64,000 bases of DNA from Prochlorococcus marinus XMU1408 (GCF_003208055.1 NZ_QJUE01000002.1:496001-560000), one strand, 5' to 3'; shown: positions 8,668-18,352, numbered from the stretch's first letter. Made by a program: numbers and translations. The notes: generated from the letters alone by a model not told the origin.

Positions 8668-9471
8668 TTATACAATTGACCGCCAATAACTTCCTTGCTT
8701 AATTACTTTGATTGAAATGTTATAAAGTTCACTTAATACCTCTGAATTAATAAGTTCTTCCGGAGTCCCATCATTTATGATTTTACCACCCTTTATTAAC
8801 AGCACTCTGTTGGTTAATGGAAGTATTGACTCTAAGCTGTGAGTTATATATATTATATTTAATGACTTATCAATTAATTTGAGTAAAGTTTTATTCAGAA
8901 TTGAATTTGATTTTATATCTAAATTGCAAAAAGGCTCATCAAGAACCAAAAGTTTAGGTCTATATACTAAAGCCCTAGCAAGCATTCCTCTTCTTTTCTG
9001 TCCATCAGATAATGAATGAAACTCCTTATCAACTATGTTCTGTATGTCTAACTGTATTATTAAACTCTCAACGTTTTTCATATCATCTTTTGATATCAAC
9101 TTGGAATATCTTTCGTTAAAAGTACCAGTAAAACCTGATATTATTAAATCCTTCAATTTTACTCCTTTATTTACTCGGTTTTCCATATCTTTAAATAGAA
9201 AACCAATATCTTTTCTTAAATCCCATATATTAATATTTTCTTTGTTAAATAGCTTGAACGAACTACCTCTCTCTATAAGTGGGTATATTGATCGGTTAAG
9301 TAATTTTAGAAATGTTGATTTGCCAGATCCATTTGGACCTAGGATTAAAATGTTTTCACCAAAATTGAGATTTATATTTATATTTGAAAGTATTATCTTT
9401 TGATCTATCATTACATTTAAATTTTTAACCTGAGCCCATGATATTAATTTACTTTTAGGTCTATGTACCAT
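8668..9471 (-). CDS. ABC transporter ATP-binding protein, orphan
   Basis: A 267-residue ATPase: Walker A GPNGSGKS (45-52), signature LSDGQKRR, Walker B LLVLDEPF and a THS switch histidine. No permease is adjacent, so the partner and substrate are unknown. The single-domain architecture resembles ModF/ZnuC-type or uncharacterised cyanobacterial ATPases. It lies 31 bases downstream of the chlorophyllide oxygenase gene on the same strand and may be co-transcribed. Confidence 0.75.
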   Translation of the reverse strand: MVHRPKSKLISWAQVKNLNVMIDQKIILSNININLNFGENILILGPNGSGKSTFLKLLNRSIYPLIERGSSFKLFNKENINIWDLRKDIGFLFKDMENRVNKGVKLKDLIISGFTGTFNERYSKLISKDDMKNVESLIIQLDIQNIVDKEFHSLSDGQKRRGMLARALVYRPKLLVLDEPFCNLDIKSNSILNKTLLKLIDKSLNIIYITHSLESILPLTNRVLLIKGGKIINDGTPEELINSEVLSELYNISIKVIKQGSYWRSIV

Positions 9472-9502
9472 CTATAAAAAGAATTTATAAAGTAATTTTT
9501 AT

Positions 9503-10837
9503 TTATATTAATAATAAAATAAAGCTAATTGGGAATAATAATCTTGTTAAAAGTTTAATATATATAACTCTGTTATTTTTAATAGCCATATTAGGGTTCT
9601 CTGGAGGATAGAGCATTCCTCTATCATCATGAACAGAATTAGTTAATGAATTAGTAGGGTGTAAATCCCATGGTTTTTCTTTGTTCAGTGCATTTTGGAG
9701 CCAGTCCCAATAATATTGAACCATTTTATCTTCACCTAATAATTTAACATTATCTTTTTGTATGTAGCCCATTTGATCATTAAATGTTTGAGTTTTTAAA
9801 ACCAAGTAATCTTCAGTGAAAATCTTATAAAAAGTTCTACGTTGGAGATGACTAAATAGCACAAACTTAGTAAATAATTTGTTTTTTAGAAATTTTCTAT
9901 AATGTCTAACAATTACTCTTGCTTTGTTATTTCCAAGTGGAATATGATCAAGTACCTGAATGTATCTAGTACTTTCTGGAGAGCCTTTGTATATAAAAAT
10001 CCTACCAGGAGGAACAAATTTTATTCTTATAAACTCTTCCTGACCATTTGTTTTATATGAATATATACTTTCTATTTGCCTATTATCTCGTTTTATTTTT
10101 TGATTGAAACTAGTAATAGTTTCTCTGTTTACGTTTTTATCTGGGATAGTATCTCCGTGCATCCAGAATACATGTAATATATCTAGATGATTCTCAATAA
10201 TCCTTGCCCAATCTGCTTTAAAATCTACATATACTTCTTCATACTCATATTCTAATGAAGGAAATCCATATGAATCAGGTAGTAGGCTATTTAATGATGA
10301 TTTGATTTCAAAATCTTCAATGTTTGCAAGAGGTGTACCAGTATAATAAATATATATATATCCTTCTTTCTCTACACATGGATATTGAAAAAGTTTTATG
10401 CTTTTTGCATAATTATCATAATTAGAATCTATGATATGTTGACAAGTTATTCTATCTAGATTTGTACAACTACCTTGCGATGAGAACCTTGCTCCATGGT
10501 AAGGGCAAACAAGTTGTCCGTTTATAACTTCACCGCCTAAAAATGATGCTCCTCTGTGGGGGCATACATCTTTTACACATCGAACAATACCTTCTCTATC
10601 GCGATACAAAACAAGTGGCTCATTATAAATAGTGAAATGATTTAATTTCCCCTCCTTTATTGATTCACTACTTGAAACTGAATACCAGCCTAATAGGCCA
10701 TTAGTTAATTGATTGGATGGCTTTGGTGATGAAACCTCAAGATCTTTTACGTTTTCTTTCCCATTAAAACTTGAACTAATGAGATTATTAGTCTCAAATT
10801 CATATGATTTCTTATTTTTTTCTTTTTCGTCGTTCAT
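9503..10837 (-). CDS. cao: Rieske oxygenase, Prochlorococcus-type chlorophyllide a oxygenase
   Basis: A 444-residue Rieske non-haem iron oxygenase. Rieske ligands are Cys92-x-His94 and Cys111-x2-His114; the mononuclear iron motif is Asn216-x2-Asp219-x2-His222-x4-His227. A C-terminal hydrophobic helix suggests membrane anchoring. This layout fits the divergent Prochlorococcus enzyme that oxidises the 7-methyl group of (divinyl) chlorophyllide a to give the b form. The pcb gene nearby supports this. A pheophorbide a oxygenase/PaO-like enzyme is the alternative. Confidence 0.78.
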   Translation of the reverse strand: MNDEKEKNKKSYEFETNNLISSSFNGKENVKDLEVSSPKPSNQLTNGLLGWYSVSSSESIKEGKLNHFTIYNEPLVLYRDREGIVRCVKDVCPHRGASFLGGEVINGQLVCPYHGARFSSQGSCTNLDRITCQHIIDSNYDNYAKSIKLFQYPCVEKEGYIYIYYTGTPLANIEDFEIKSSLNSLLPDSYGFPSLEYEYEEVYVDFKADWARIIENHLDILHVFWMHGDTIPDKNVNRETITSFNQKIKRDNRQIESIYSYKTNGQEEFIRIKFVPPGRIFIYKGSPESTRYIQVLDHIPLGNNKARVIVRHYRKFLKNKLFTKFVLFSHLQRRTFYKIFTEDYLVLKTQTFNDQMGYIQKDNVKLLGEDKMVQYYWDWLQNALNKEKPWDLHPTNSLTNSVHDDRGMLYPPENPNMAIKNNRVIYIKLLTRLLFPISFILLLI

Positions 10838-10896
10838 AGTCGAGTAGATCTTTTATTGAGATAAAAATTGGCTCATTAAAAGATTATTCTCCTGAT

Positions 10897-11007
10897 ATGT
10901 TTAAAGACTCAAAAAAAATAGCACCTAAAGCCTTCGAGTATGGATTAAATTTACATAAAAAAACTTCAAATTTATATAGTTGTCTTGCCCAAGAGGTCAA
11001 GAAATAA
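10897..11007 (+). CDS. possible small ORF, 36 residues
   Basis: A short open frame with an ATG start, divergent from the oxygenase gene. It would encode a basic peptide (MFKDSKKIAPKAF to the end QEVKK). The frame is open upstream to 10840, with only non-standard starts there. The composition looks protein-like, but nothing else supports expression. Confidence 0.28.
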   Translation: MFKDSKKIAPKAFEYGLNLHKKTSNLYSCLAQEVKK

Positions 11008-11030
11008 AGTGTCTTCCAAAATTCTCTTGC

Positions 11031-11222
11031 TCAAATGATTTTCGGAGAAACCTCAATGCTTGATACAAATTCTGATGCTTCCTCAATATCATTGCAGAAT
11101 TTGCATGTTCCAAGATAGCAACCTAGGTATCTCATGAAAGAGGTTTTTCCTCCAGTAAGTTGATATTCATGAATGGTACCGCCCTGTGGCGTTGCTTTTA
11201 CTAGTTGTGGTAAAGGGGCCAT
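11031..11222 (-). CDS. small conserved protein with clustered cysteines
   Basis: A 63-residue protein starting at the ATG at 11222 (a TTG two codons upstream is less likely). It has a compact GCYLGTCKFCND segment with three cysteines (C-x4-C-x2-C) that could bind metal, preceded by a well-structured TIHEYQLTGGKTSFMRYLG. It looks like a picocyanobacterial conserved hypothetical. Function unknown. Confidence 0.6.
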   Translation of the reverse strand: MAPLPQLVKATPQGGTIHEYQLTGGKTSFMRYLGCYLGTCKFCNDIEEASEFVSSIEVSPKII

Positions 11223-11329
11223 TAACAAATTCCTTTTCTATAATTTGCTTTTATTAAGAGCTTTTCGCAATAGGTAAATTTACTAAAAATCTAATGAATT
11301 TATAAAGATTTTAGAAAAAGTAGAATGAA

Positions 11330-11500
11330 CTAATCTGTATACCCATCATCGTCATCAGAATTAAGTATTCTAGGAGTTTTTTTCATATGTTCGTCCCATG
11401 GGTGCACATATGAATCTTTATCAGAGTAGACCTCACTTTTTAACTCTTCTATCAAAGTTTCAAAGTCCTTGATAATTCTTTTAAGATTGTCTTTTTTCAT
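11330..11500 (-). CDS. small acidic conserved hypothetical protein
   Basis: A 56-residue protein with an ATG start at 11500. It has an amphipathic N-terminal helix (MKKDNLKRIIKDFETLIEEL), an HPWDEHMKKTPRIL segment and an acidic tail (DDDDGYTD). The coherent composition and tidy placement in an otherwise empty interval support a real gene. No known family. Confidence 0.6.
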   Translation of the reverse strand: MKKDNLKRIIKDFETLIEELKSEVYSDKDSYVHPWDEHMKKTPRILNSDDDDGYTD

Positions 11501-11835
11501 TTATATCGATAATTAATTGATATTATTATAATAATTAATTTATAAATTTACTATTTTTTACTAATTTCACTCAATGAATGATTAGTTGTTCTTTTTAATG
11601 TATTCAAAACCTATAATCAACAAGATTTTGTTTTGTGAAAACTTTTTGATGAAATTGAGAGTTCCTAAATTCATTTATTTTGTAATAATGCTTTTATCCC
11701 TCGAATTCTCAAAATTTAGGCAAATTTTATTGATTTTGTAATCAGTGGTTTACAATTATAAGATAAAAGGTTTTTCCTTTTTTTCTTATAACCAAATCAG
11801 TTGATGGTGAGTTCTTACGAAAACATCTAAATAGT
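11501..11835. other. AT-rich intergenic region, left edge of the island
   Basis: These 335 bases lie between core-type small genes and the first polysaccharide gene (galE). I see no tRNA, no convincing ORF (the longest is a 28-codon frame near 11650) and no strong hairpin. It probably holds the galE promoter and marks the left boundary of the island. Confidence 0.5.
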
Positions 11836-12885
11836 ATGCGAATACTACTTACAGGTGGAGCAGGATTCATAGGTTCGCACATATCTTTGTTGCTGCTTCA
11901 GAAAGGCTTTGATCTAGTAATCCTTGATTCTTTTGTTAACAGTTCCACAAATGTAATTAAAGTAATAACATCTTATGTAGAAAAAAAATCCTCAAAATGT
12001 AATTTAAAAATCATTAATGGTGACATTAGAGATAGAAATCTTTTAGAAAAAATTTTCATTGATTCTATTAAAGATAGCAAGCCTATTCAAGCTGTTATAC
12101 ATTTGGCTGGTTTGAAATCAGTCGCTGACTCTGTCCTTAATCCACTAGGGTTTTGGGATGTAAATGTATGTGGTACTAATAATCTCTTAGAAACTATGAG
12201 TAAAAATGAATGCTACTCAATAGTTTTCAGCAGCAGTGCAACAATCTATGGTTTACCGGATTCTCTTCCTATTAGGGAAGACCACAAAGTTTCACCAATT
12301 AATCCTTACGGCGAGACAAAAGTTGCAATAGAAAAAATGTTGGAAGGCCTTTATAAATCAAATATTAATTTGTGGAGAATTTGCTCCCTTCGTTATTTTA
12401 ATCCTGTTGGTGCACATCCATCAGGTTTGATAGGGGAGGATCCTATTGGAATACCAAGCAATCTATTCCCTTATATATCCCAGGTTGCGGCAGGAAGAAG
12501 AGAATTTTTAAACGTCTTTGGAGATGATTGGGATACAAATGATGGTTCTGGTGTTAGAGACTATATACATATTATGGATTTATCAGAGGGGCATATAGCT
12601 GCAATAGATTATTTGACTTCTAAAGAATCATGTTTTGAATTTATTAATTTAGGATCTGGAAAAGGATACTCCGTCTTTGAGATTATTAATCAATTTGAAC
12701 TTTCTACAGGAGTTCAAATTCCATTCATAATAAAGGGGAGAAGAGTTGGTGATATAGCAAAATGTTATGCAGATATTTCAAAGGCCAAGAATTTGTTAAA
12801 TTGGTTTCCAAAAAGATCATTGGAAGAGATTTGCTTAGATGGATGGAATTGGCAAAAAAATAATCCAAATGGATATATTTTATAA
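11836..12885 (+). CDS. galE: UDP-glucose 4-epimerase
   Basis: A 349-residue extended SDR. NAD-binding GGAGFIG lies at residues 7-13, the catalytic Ser region is FSSSATIYG (131-139) and the Tyr-x3-Lys is Tyr158/Lys162 in NPYGETK. The substrate-loop sequence RYFNPVGAHPSG is typical of GalE. It interconverts UDP-glucose and UDP-galactose (or the N-acetyl forms) for surface glycans. ATG start; first gene of the island. Confidence 0.9.
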   Translation: MRILLTGGAGFIGSHISLLLLQKGFDLVILDSFVNSSTNVIKVITSYVEKKSSKCNLKIINGDIRDRNLLEKIFIDSIKDSKPIQAVIHLAGLKSVADSVLNPLGFWDVNVCGTNNLLETMSKNECYSIVFSSSATIYGLPDSLPIREDHKVSPINPYGETKVAIEKMLEGLYKSNINLWRICSLRYFNPVGAHPSGLIGEDPIGIPSNLFPYISQVAAGRREFLNVFGDDWDTNDGSGVRDYIHIMDLSEGHIAAIDYLTSKESCFEFINLGSGKGYSVFEIINQFELSTGVQIPFIIKGRRVGDIAKCYADISKAKNLLNWFPKRSLEEICLDGWNWQKNNPNGYIL

Positions 12886-12970
12886 TGAAGTAAGCACGCT
12901 AAATAACTTCAATACATTTCTATTCTCTAACTGTATTCACATTAATTGTTTTGCTATTTAAATATTCTTT

Positions 12971-12990
12971 TAAAGAATTTGAATTCTTTA
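12971..12990. repeat. 9-bp perfect inverted repeat downstream of galE
   Basis: TAAAGAATT and AATTCTTTA are separated by two bases. It is 86 bases past the galE stop and not followed by a clear T-run, so it may be a weak terminator, a processing site or a protein-binding palindrome. Confidence 0.4.
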
Positions 12991-13005
12991 GTGATTTCTA
13001 TTATT

Positions 13006-13017
13006 CTAGAAAAATAG
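13006..13017. promoter_or_regulatory. CTAG box A (near match)
   Basis: CTAG-AAAA-ATAG, one mismatch from the CTAG-N4-CTAG box, directly followed by TATGCA. It lies about 120 bases upstream of the nucleotidyltransferase-like gene at 13138. This is the weakest member of the group. Confidence 0.35.
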
Positions 13018-13137
13018 TATGCATCATCTCGATTGAAACTCTATATTCCAACCGTCAAATGAAAATCAAATGTATTTTCTGAAAACTAGTGATATGTTTT
13101 CTAAAGGGTTCTTTTCTCATCGAATTAACTTAATAAT

Positions 13138-14184
13138 ATGAATATTGAAAAACTTTTTATTAATGGTGAGGTATCTTTATATGGTTACAATTATAAATCC
13201 TTACCCGAAGTTATTCCTAAACTATCTAAAAAGAAAATTTTAATTGCTTATCTTAAACATAGTATTCATCAAAATTATTTTTCATCAACTAATGTTAAAT
13301 TACTTGATTCAATTAATCAAGTAGGACTTGAAGATAATGATATTAATAACACTTTCTTGTTGGATCAGTCATTCACAAAGTGTCTGATTAAGTCATATCC
13401 CAGCAATCCTCAATATGTTTTCGTTTCCCTTTCTAATCCCTTTTATTATCCATATATCCTAATAGGTATAATTAGAAGATTGCTTTTGCGAAAAATCAAC
13501 ATAATTGGTATAAGATCTTTAATAATTTCAAAATCCAATACTTATTGGATTTTATTAAGTAGAAACACCATTGCTAATGGCTTTACATTCTATTTATCAA
13601 GAGAATTTGGAATTAAGAATTTTTTAAAATTTCTTCATTTTGAGCATATAAACTATGTAATACTTAGATCTTACGACGCACTTCCAGTACTCTCTTCTTT
13701 GAGTTCCGATATTGATATGTTAGTCGACTCTAGAGATGTAGAAAAAGTTAAGACATTTTTAATCGAAAATACTGGCACACAAAGAATTGATATATGGAGC
13801 TCAAATAGTCCTGATTTCAATGGAGTCCCCTATTTTCCTGAAGATGTTTCTAAAAATGTTCTAGCTAGAAGTATTGATGGACCTTGCTTGTCAAAAATAC
13901 CTAATAAATATGATGAATTAAATCTTTTGATATTTCATTGTCTCTATCATAAAGGTTTTAATAGTGGGATAAGGTCTAAATATAGATCTTATAATTGTGT
14001 TCCAATTCATGAGAAATATTCAAAGCGTATTAAAACAATGTCAAATAAATTGGGGATAAATATTGGTTCCAATATGGAAGATATGCATTTTTATTTAATT
14101 AAAAAGAAATTAACACCAAGAAAAGATCAGTTAATTAAACTATCAAAAAATAATGAGTGGATAAAATGTATTTTACGAGAATAA
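13138..14184 (+). CDS. nucleotidyltransferase-like protein, intact paralogue
   Basis: A 348-residue protein. VILRSYDALPVLSSLSSDIDMLVD (about 174-197) has the shape of a nucleotidyltransferase active-site strand, with Asp191-x-Asp193 as the likely metal ligands. It shares many segments with the 524-residue protein at 14987-16561: an SxYGY start, LLDQS near 75-78, VSLSNP and GIIRRLL, SLYHKG-like CLYHKGF, and a C-terminal KLSKNNEWIK. In polysaccharide clusters such proteins are often misannotated or linked to sugar activation or phosphotransfer. The actual substrate is unknown. Confidence 0.5.
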   Translation: MNIEKLFINGEVSLYGYNYKSLPEVIPKLSKKKILIAYLKHSIHQNYFSSTNVKLLDSINQVGLEDNDINNTFLLDQSFTKCLIKSYPSNPQYVFVSLSNPFYYPYILIGIIRRLLLRKINIIGIRSLIISKSNTYWILLSRNTIANGFTFYLSREFGIKNFLKFLHFEHINYVILRSYDALPVLSSLSSDIDMLVDSRDVEKVKTFLIENTGTQRIDIWSSNSPDFNGVPYFPEDVSKNVLARSIDGPCLSKIPNKYDELNLLIFHCLYHKGFNSGIRSKYRSYNCVPIHEKYSKRIKTMSNKLGINIGSNMEDMHFYLIKKKLTPRKDQLIKLSKNNEWIKCILRE

Positions 14185-14259
14185 TTTAGTAAAATATATT
14201 TTCCTATAGTTCTTGGCTTAATTATTTAATGCTTTTAATGAAATATATATAGTATCAAT

Positions 14260-14985
14260 TTAATTAACATTTGCATTATAGTTTAGTATTTTACTACGCA
14301 TTTTTTTAATGAGAAATTGATTATTACTTTCATAGCTATAAACAATAGATTTAATTTGTGAGAAAGTTAATCCTGGAAATCTTTTATTTCTATTTGTATT
14401 CATGTCTTTAATTGTATTGGTTAAACATTGGTCTTTTGTAGAGTCGCAGTAAATATAAATTGTATTTGTTTGATTTGAAATTGAATTCAAATTAATTATT
14501 ATCTTTTTATATAGAAAATTAGAAATTTTTAATATATTAAGAGAAGGTAGTATATGGTAAATACCTTCTGAAATTACAAAATCATTCTTAGAATTATTAA
14601 TCATATCCCAAGTGAATATAATATATTTAATTAGAAGCAATGTATATATTCTATGAATAGATTTTCTTCTTATAAAATGATAAAAATAAATCATTATAAA
14701 AATGATAACAAGAATTTTATTTTTAAAACTTGAATATATAATAAAATTTAAAAGAAGCTTATACTTCGCTATATACCCTCTACTAAATGAGTTGATTGTT
14801 TTATCTACTTTATAACCACCGGATATTAGATCTTTTTCTAATTTATTCATAAAGGTTGTCTTTCCTGAAGCGAAATTACCTAATAATTCTATTAGGATTT
14901 TATCATTATAAGTATCTTTCTTTTTTATTATATAATCTTTAATTGTTTCATATTTATATGAGTATTTATTTTCTTCTTCCTGCAT
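14260..14985 (-). CDS. P-loop kinase-like protein with hydrophobic segment
   Basis: A 241-residue protein. Walker A GNFASGKTT lies near residue 36, in the style of small nucleotide or sugar kinases. A strongly hydrophobic stretch (about 75-105) suggests membrane association. A later IYIYCDS strand and an Arg-containing NRNKRFPG lid-like segment support a kinase fold. It starts one base after the stop of 14987-16561, so the two are translationally linked. Substrate unknown. Confidence 0.5.
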   Translation of the reverse strand: MQEEENKYSYKYETIKDYIIKKKDTYNDKILIELLGNFASGKTTFMNKLEKDLISGGYKVDKTINSFSRGYIAKYKLLLNFIIYSSFKNKILVIIFIMIYFYHFIRRKSIHRIYTLLLIKYIIFTWDMINNSKNDFVISEGIYHILPSLNILKISNFLYKKIIINLNSISNQTNTIYIYCDSTKDQCLTNTIKDMNTNRNKRFPGLTFSQIKSIVYSYESNNQFLIKKMRSKILNYNANVN

Positions 14986-14986
14986 T

Positions 14987-16561
14987 TTAGTGGTTTATTA
15001 TCACCTTTATTATATTATTATATATCTCTATGACTGCATTATTTATCTTAGAATTAATTTTTAATATTCTATCTTGAAAGCTTATTTTTACTGTTTTTGC
15101 ATTTCTAGCCATATTTCTATATTCATCTATTTGTTTTGGCAAAATTATTTGTAAATATTCTAGGGTTTCAATAGTATTATCCGTAGAATGAATTAAGCTA
15201 CAGCTTGAATTATCAATTTTTTCTCTAAGTTTGTTTTTGATTCTTATTAGTTCTTGAGGATTTCTATTCCTTTTGTCTACAAAAATGATATACATATATG
15301 GATCATAATATGAACTACATGTTTTTATCATTTTCGGTTCTGAATCCCATATGCCACCGCGTAAATTTTTTTTCGTCAGATGTCTTTGTTCTTTCGTCAT
15401 ATATTGATAGTCGATAATTTCCATAGAGTTATCTTTTAAATATTTATTGATATATTTTTGTTTGTTTCCATATTTAATACCTTCCTTTAGAATGTAGATA
15501 TATAGGAATTTATTATATTTAATAGTATATTTAAGATTACTTTTTACCCAGTCATTGCTATCACTTATTTTTACCAGAGTATCTCTTGCTGGTTTCCAAT
15601 TTATTTTATTCATATATTTATCTAGATCTTCAAGAGTAGAAAATGAATTATTAATTCCTAATTCTTTTTTATATTTATCAATATATGTTTTAAATATTGA
15701 TTCTCTAGGTAAATAATTTGTTTTATGATGAGAGCTATTTATTTTTGAATTGTAACCTTTATGGTATAAACTATAATATATCATTATATTTAGAGCATCA
15801 ATACTCCTTGGTATAGATAATTTTTTATCATTACTTATTGTACTATTAATTATTGATTTCCCAATTCTAGGAGGTAAAAATGGAAGTCCATTTATACCTG
15901 GTTTTGTTATAGTCCATAGTTTTATTCTTATATTACCTTTATGACTATTTAGGAATCTTTCCATCTCATCCTTTCCTTTATCTTCTATTATTATATGTAT
16001 ATTTTCCTCTTGATTACTTTTTTTCTTCTCATCTAAGAGTGGGATTACATATTTTAATTTTCTAGTTTTTGTAAAACTATCAATTCCTTGTAAGCCTAAT
16101 TTATCGGAGAAATGAAAGATATTGGTTTTAATTTGTACGTTTCTTTTTAGTACTATCCAAATTTTCTTTTTGTTGATTAAAGTTAATCCCTTATACTTTA
16201 TCTGGTTGATTAATAAACGTCTAATTAATCCAATTATTGATATAGGATTTAATATTAAACTATTCAGAGAAACTATAACATAATTTGCTATTAGTGGATA
16301 TCCTTTTATTAAACTCTTTACTGAACTCTGATCAAGAAAAATTAAATCACTTTCATCCCATTGAGTCTGTCTATAACTTTCATATATAAAGGCTTCTAAG
16401 TCATTTCTTATAAGTTTTTTATGTTTTTTTTCTTTAAAAAAAAATTTTACTTTATCTATATAGTTTTTTCTGATAACATCTGGAACTATCATATCTGAAT
16501 AGCCATAAAAGCTGATTGTGGAATTATTCTTTAAGTTTTCTATAACATCAATTAAATTCAT
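14987..16561 (-). CDS. nucleotidyltransferase-like paralogue with degenerate active site
   Basis: A 524-residue protein. Residues 1-345 align by eye with the protein at 13138-14184 on the other strand: SFYGY (17-21), FLDQSSVKSLIKGYP (75-89), GLIRRLLI (111-118), SLYHKGYNS (264-272) and KISDSNDWVK (331-340). The Asp-x-Asp of the paralogue is replaced by Asn187-Ile-His189 (NIHIIIED), so nucleotidyl transfer is probably lost. An extra domain (350-524) contains HSTDN (458-462) and is not recognised. It lies downstream of the ABC flippase gene and one base upstream of the P-loop kinase gene. Confidence 0.5.
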   Translation of the reverse strand: MNLIDVIENLKNNSTISFYGYSDMIVPDVIRKNYIDKVKFFFKEKKHKKLIRNDLEAFIYESYRQTQWDESDLIFLDQSSVKSLIKGYPLIANYVIVSLNSLILNPISIIGLIRRLLINQIKYKGLTLINKKKIWIVLKRNVQIKTNIFHFSDKLGLQGIDSFTKTRKLKYVIPLLDEKKKSNQEENIHIIIEDKGKDEMERFLNSHKGNIRIKLWTITKPGINGLPFLPPRIGKSIINSTISNDKKLSIPRSIDALNIMIYYSLYHKGYNSKINSSHHKTNYLPRESIFKTYIDKYKKELGINNSFSTLEDLDKYMNKINWKPARDTLVKISDSNDWVKSNLKYTIKYNKFLYIYILKEGIKYGNKQKYINKYLKDNSMEIIDYQYMTKEQRHLTKKNLRGGIWDSEPKMIKTCSSYYDPYMYIIFVDKRNRNPQELIRIKNKLREKIDNSSCSLIHSTDNTIETLEYLQIILPKQIDEYRNMARNAKTVKISFQDRILKINSKINNAVIEIYNNIIKVIINH

Positions 16562-16582
16562 ATTTTTATTTTTAGACTATTA

Positions 16583-18352
16583 TTATTGTTTTATACTCTT
16601 GTAATCTCTTAACTTGCAAAGGTTTAATTCTCCTTTATCATCAATCCAAGCAACATCTGTATCTGGTGGCATAACTGTTAACTTGTGTGTTGCCATAATG
16701 ACAAGAGATTTTTTTGATATTTCTAAAATAATATTATTTAGTTCTTTTTCAACTTCAAAGTCTAGTGAACTAGTAGGCTCATCAAGAATTAATATTTTTG
16801 GATTAAAGTATATTGCTCTAGCAAAAGCTATTCTTTGTTTTTGCCCTCCAGAGAAATTTTGTCCTCTTTCACCTAGCCTGAAATTTATTCCTTTAGGTAA
16901 TGATCTAATATGAGACCAAATATTTGCTTTTTTTAATGAATAGATTAATTTAGCTTTGTCTATTAGTTCTTTATTAACCCCAAAAGCTACATTTGAACTT
17001 ATTGTATCATCATATAGTGAATAGTCTTGATGAAGATATGAAATTAAGTTTTCTTTATTAAATTCTTCCGATATTATTATTTCACCAGAAGTAGCTGTAA
17101 TTAATCCTTTAATAATATCTAAAAGTGTACTTTTACCAGAACCACTGTTTCCAATAACCAAGAGTAATCCTTTTTTTTCTAATTTTAAATTTATATTGTT
17201 CAAAATATTGATATTATTATTATTATGATGAAAATTCATATTTTTTATTTCTATAGATCTGTTATCAAATTTTCCGAAGTTAATATATTTAATAAAATTA
17301 TTATTAGATGTATTTTCTTCTTTTAGTTCGGTTAAGATATTTTTAACAATTTTAGAACCATATTTAATACTACTTAAACCATGAAATATAGCAGTCAAGG
17401 AAGGTTGCAATCTGTAAGCAGCAAATGCAAATGTTCCCAACATAGTAAGACCATTTAATGAATTACTAGATTCAATTCTATAAAATACAGTTATAATCAT
17501 TAAACCAGAAAACGCAAATAACTCTAATAGATATTTTGGACTTTCATTTATTGTTTGATAATCAGCTAATTTTTCGGCAAATCTTCTTGACGGTATTTTG
17601 AATCTATTTATAAAAAAATTTTCAGCAGCATATATCTTTATGTCTTTAATTGATTCAAATGATTCTTTAGCCATTTTGAATCTTTCTTTATTAGCTTCAC
17701 TTGTAATTATGCCTATTCTTGCCGTTTCTTTCTTTACTATACTGTAAAATACAATATAGAAAATACCTATAAATGTTATTGATAGTAATGTAGCTTTTGG
17801 ATCTGTAAAGTATAAATAAGTGGTTATAAATATAAGTATAATTACATTTGTCATAAGTAACATTGTTGGTCTAAAAACTTGTATAATAAATTGATCAACT
17901 TCGGAAAGTATTAATTTTGATATATCAGCTGAGTCTTTTTTATATATAAAATTATATTTTTTTGAAATATATTTTTTTAGTAATCTTACAGCTATATTAT
18001 CTCTTATGAATTCAACAAATTTATTAATCTTATATTGAGAATATATTTTAAATAAAGTTGATAATGTTATTATAAATGTAGCAAACAATGCTATTAATAT
18101 AGTTAATAGTTCTAAATTTATATCTCCAATGTTTATTATATTTAAATAATTAGTAATAGATTCATAATTGTTAAACGCATCTTCTTTTTGACTAATTATT
18201 TTAAGTACTGGTATTATTGATGCAATACTTATAGCATCCATTAATCCAACTATGCACATTAATATTAATAATTTAGCTAATTTAATTTTTTCTTTTAATT
18301 CAAGTATTGATAATACTTTTTGTATTAATTTAATTGAATGTTCTTGTTTCAT
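16583..18352 (-). CDS. ABC transporter, fused membrane and ATPase domains (flippase-like)
   Basis: A 589-residue half-transporter of the MsbA/PglK type. The first 330 residues hold about six membrane helices. The ATPase domain has Walker A GNSGSGKST (about 399-407), signature FSGGQ (500-504), Walker B ILILDEP (521-527) and a THK switch. Such proteins flip lipid-linked oligosaccharides or lipid A precursors across the inner membrane. Its position after a WbpB-like gene fits lipid-linked glycan export. It probably works as a homodimer. Confidence 0.8.
   Translation of the reverse strand: MKQEHSIKLIQKVLSILELKEKIKLAKLLILMCIVGLMDAISIASIIPVLKIISQKEDAFNNYESITNYLNIINIGDINLELLTILIALFATFIITLSTLFKIYSQYKINKFVEFIRDNIAVRLLKKYISKKYNFIYKKDSADISKLILSEVDQFIIQVFRPTMLLMTNVIILIFITTYLYFTDPKATLLSITFIGIFYIVFYSIVKKETARIGIITSEANKERFKMAKESFESIKDIKIYAAENFFINRFKIPSRRFAEKLADYQTINESPKYLLELFAFSGLMIITVFYRIESSNSLNGLTMLGTFAFAAYRLQPSLTAIFHGLSSIKYGSKIVKNILTELKEENTSNNNFIKYINFGKFDNRSIEIKNMNFHHNNNNINILNNINLKLEKKGLLLVIGNSGSGKSTLLDIIKGLITATSGEIIISEEFNKENLISYLHQDYSLYDDTISSNVAFGVNKELIDKAKLIYSLKKANIWSHIRSLPKGINFRLGERGQNFSGGQKQRIAFARAIYFNPKILILDEPTSSLDFEVEKELNNIILEISKKSLVIMATHKLTVMPPDTDVAWIDDKGELNLCKLRDYKSIKQ

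Noticed and set aside
16762-16773. CTAG-TGAA-CTAG
   Set aside because: Exact spacing but deep inside the ABC flippase gene, away from any start; probably chance.
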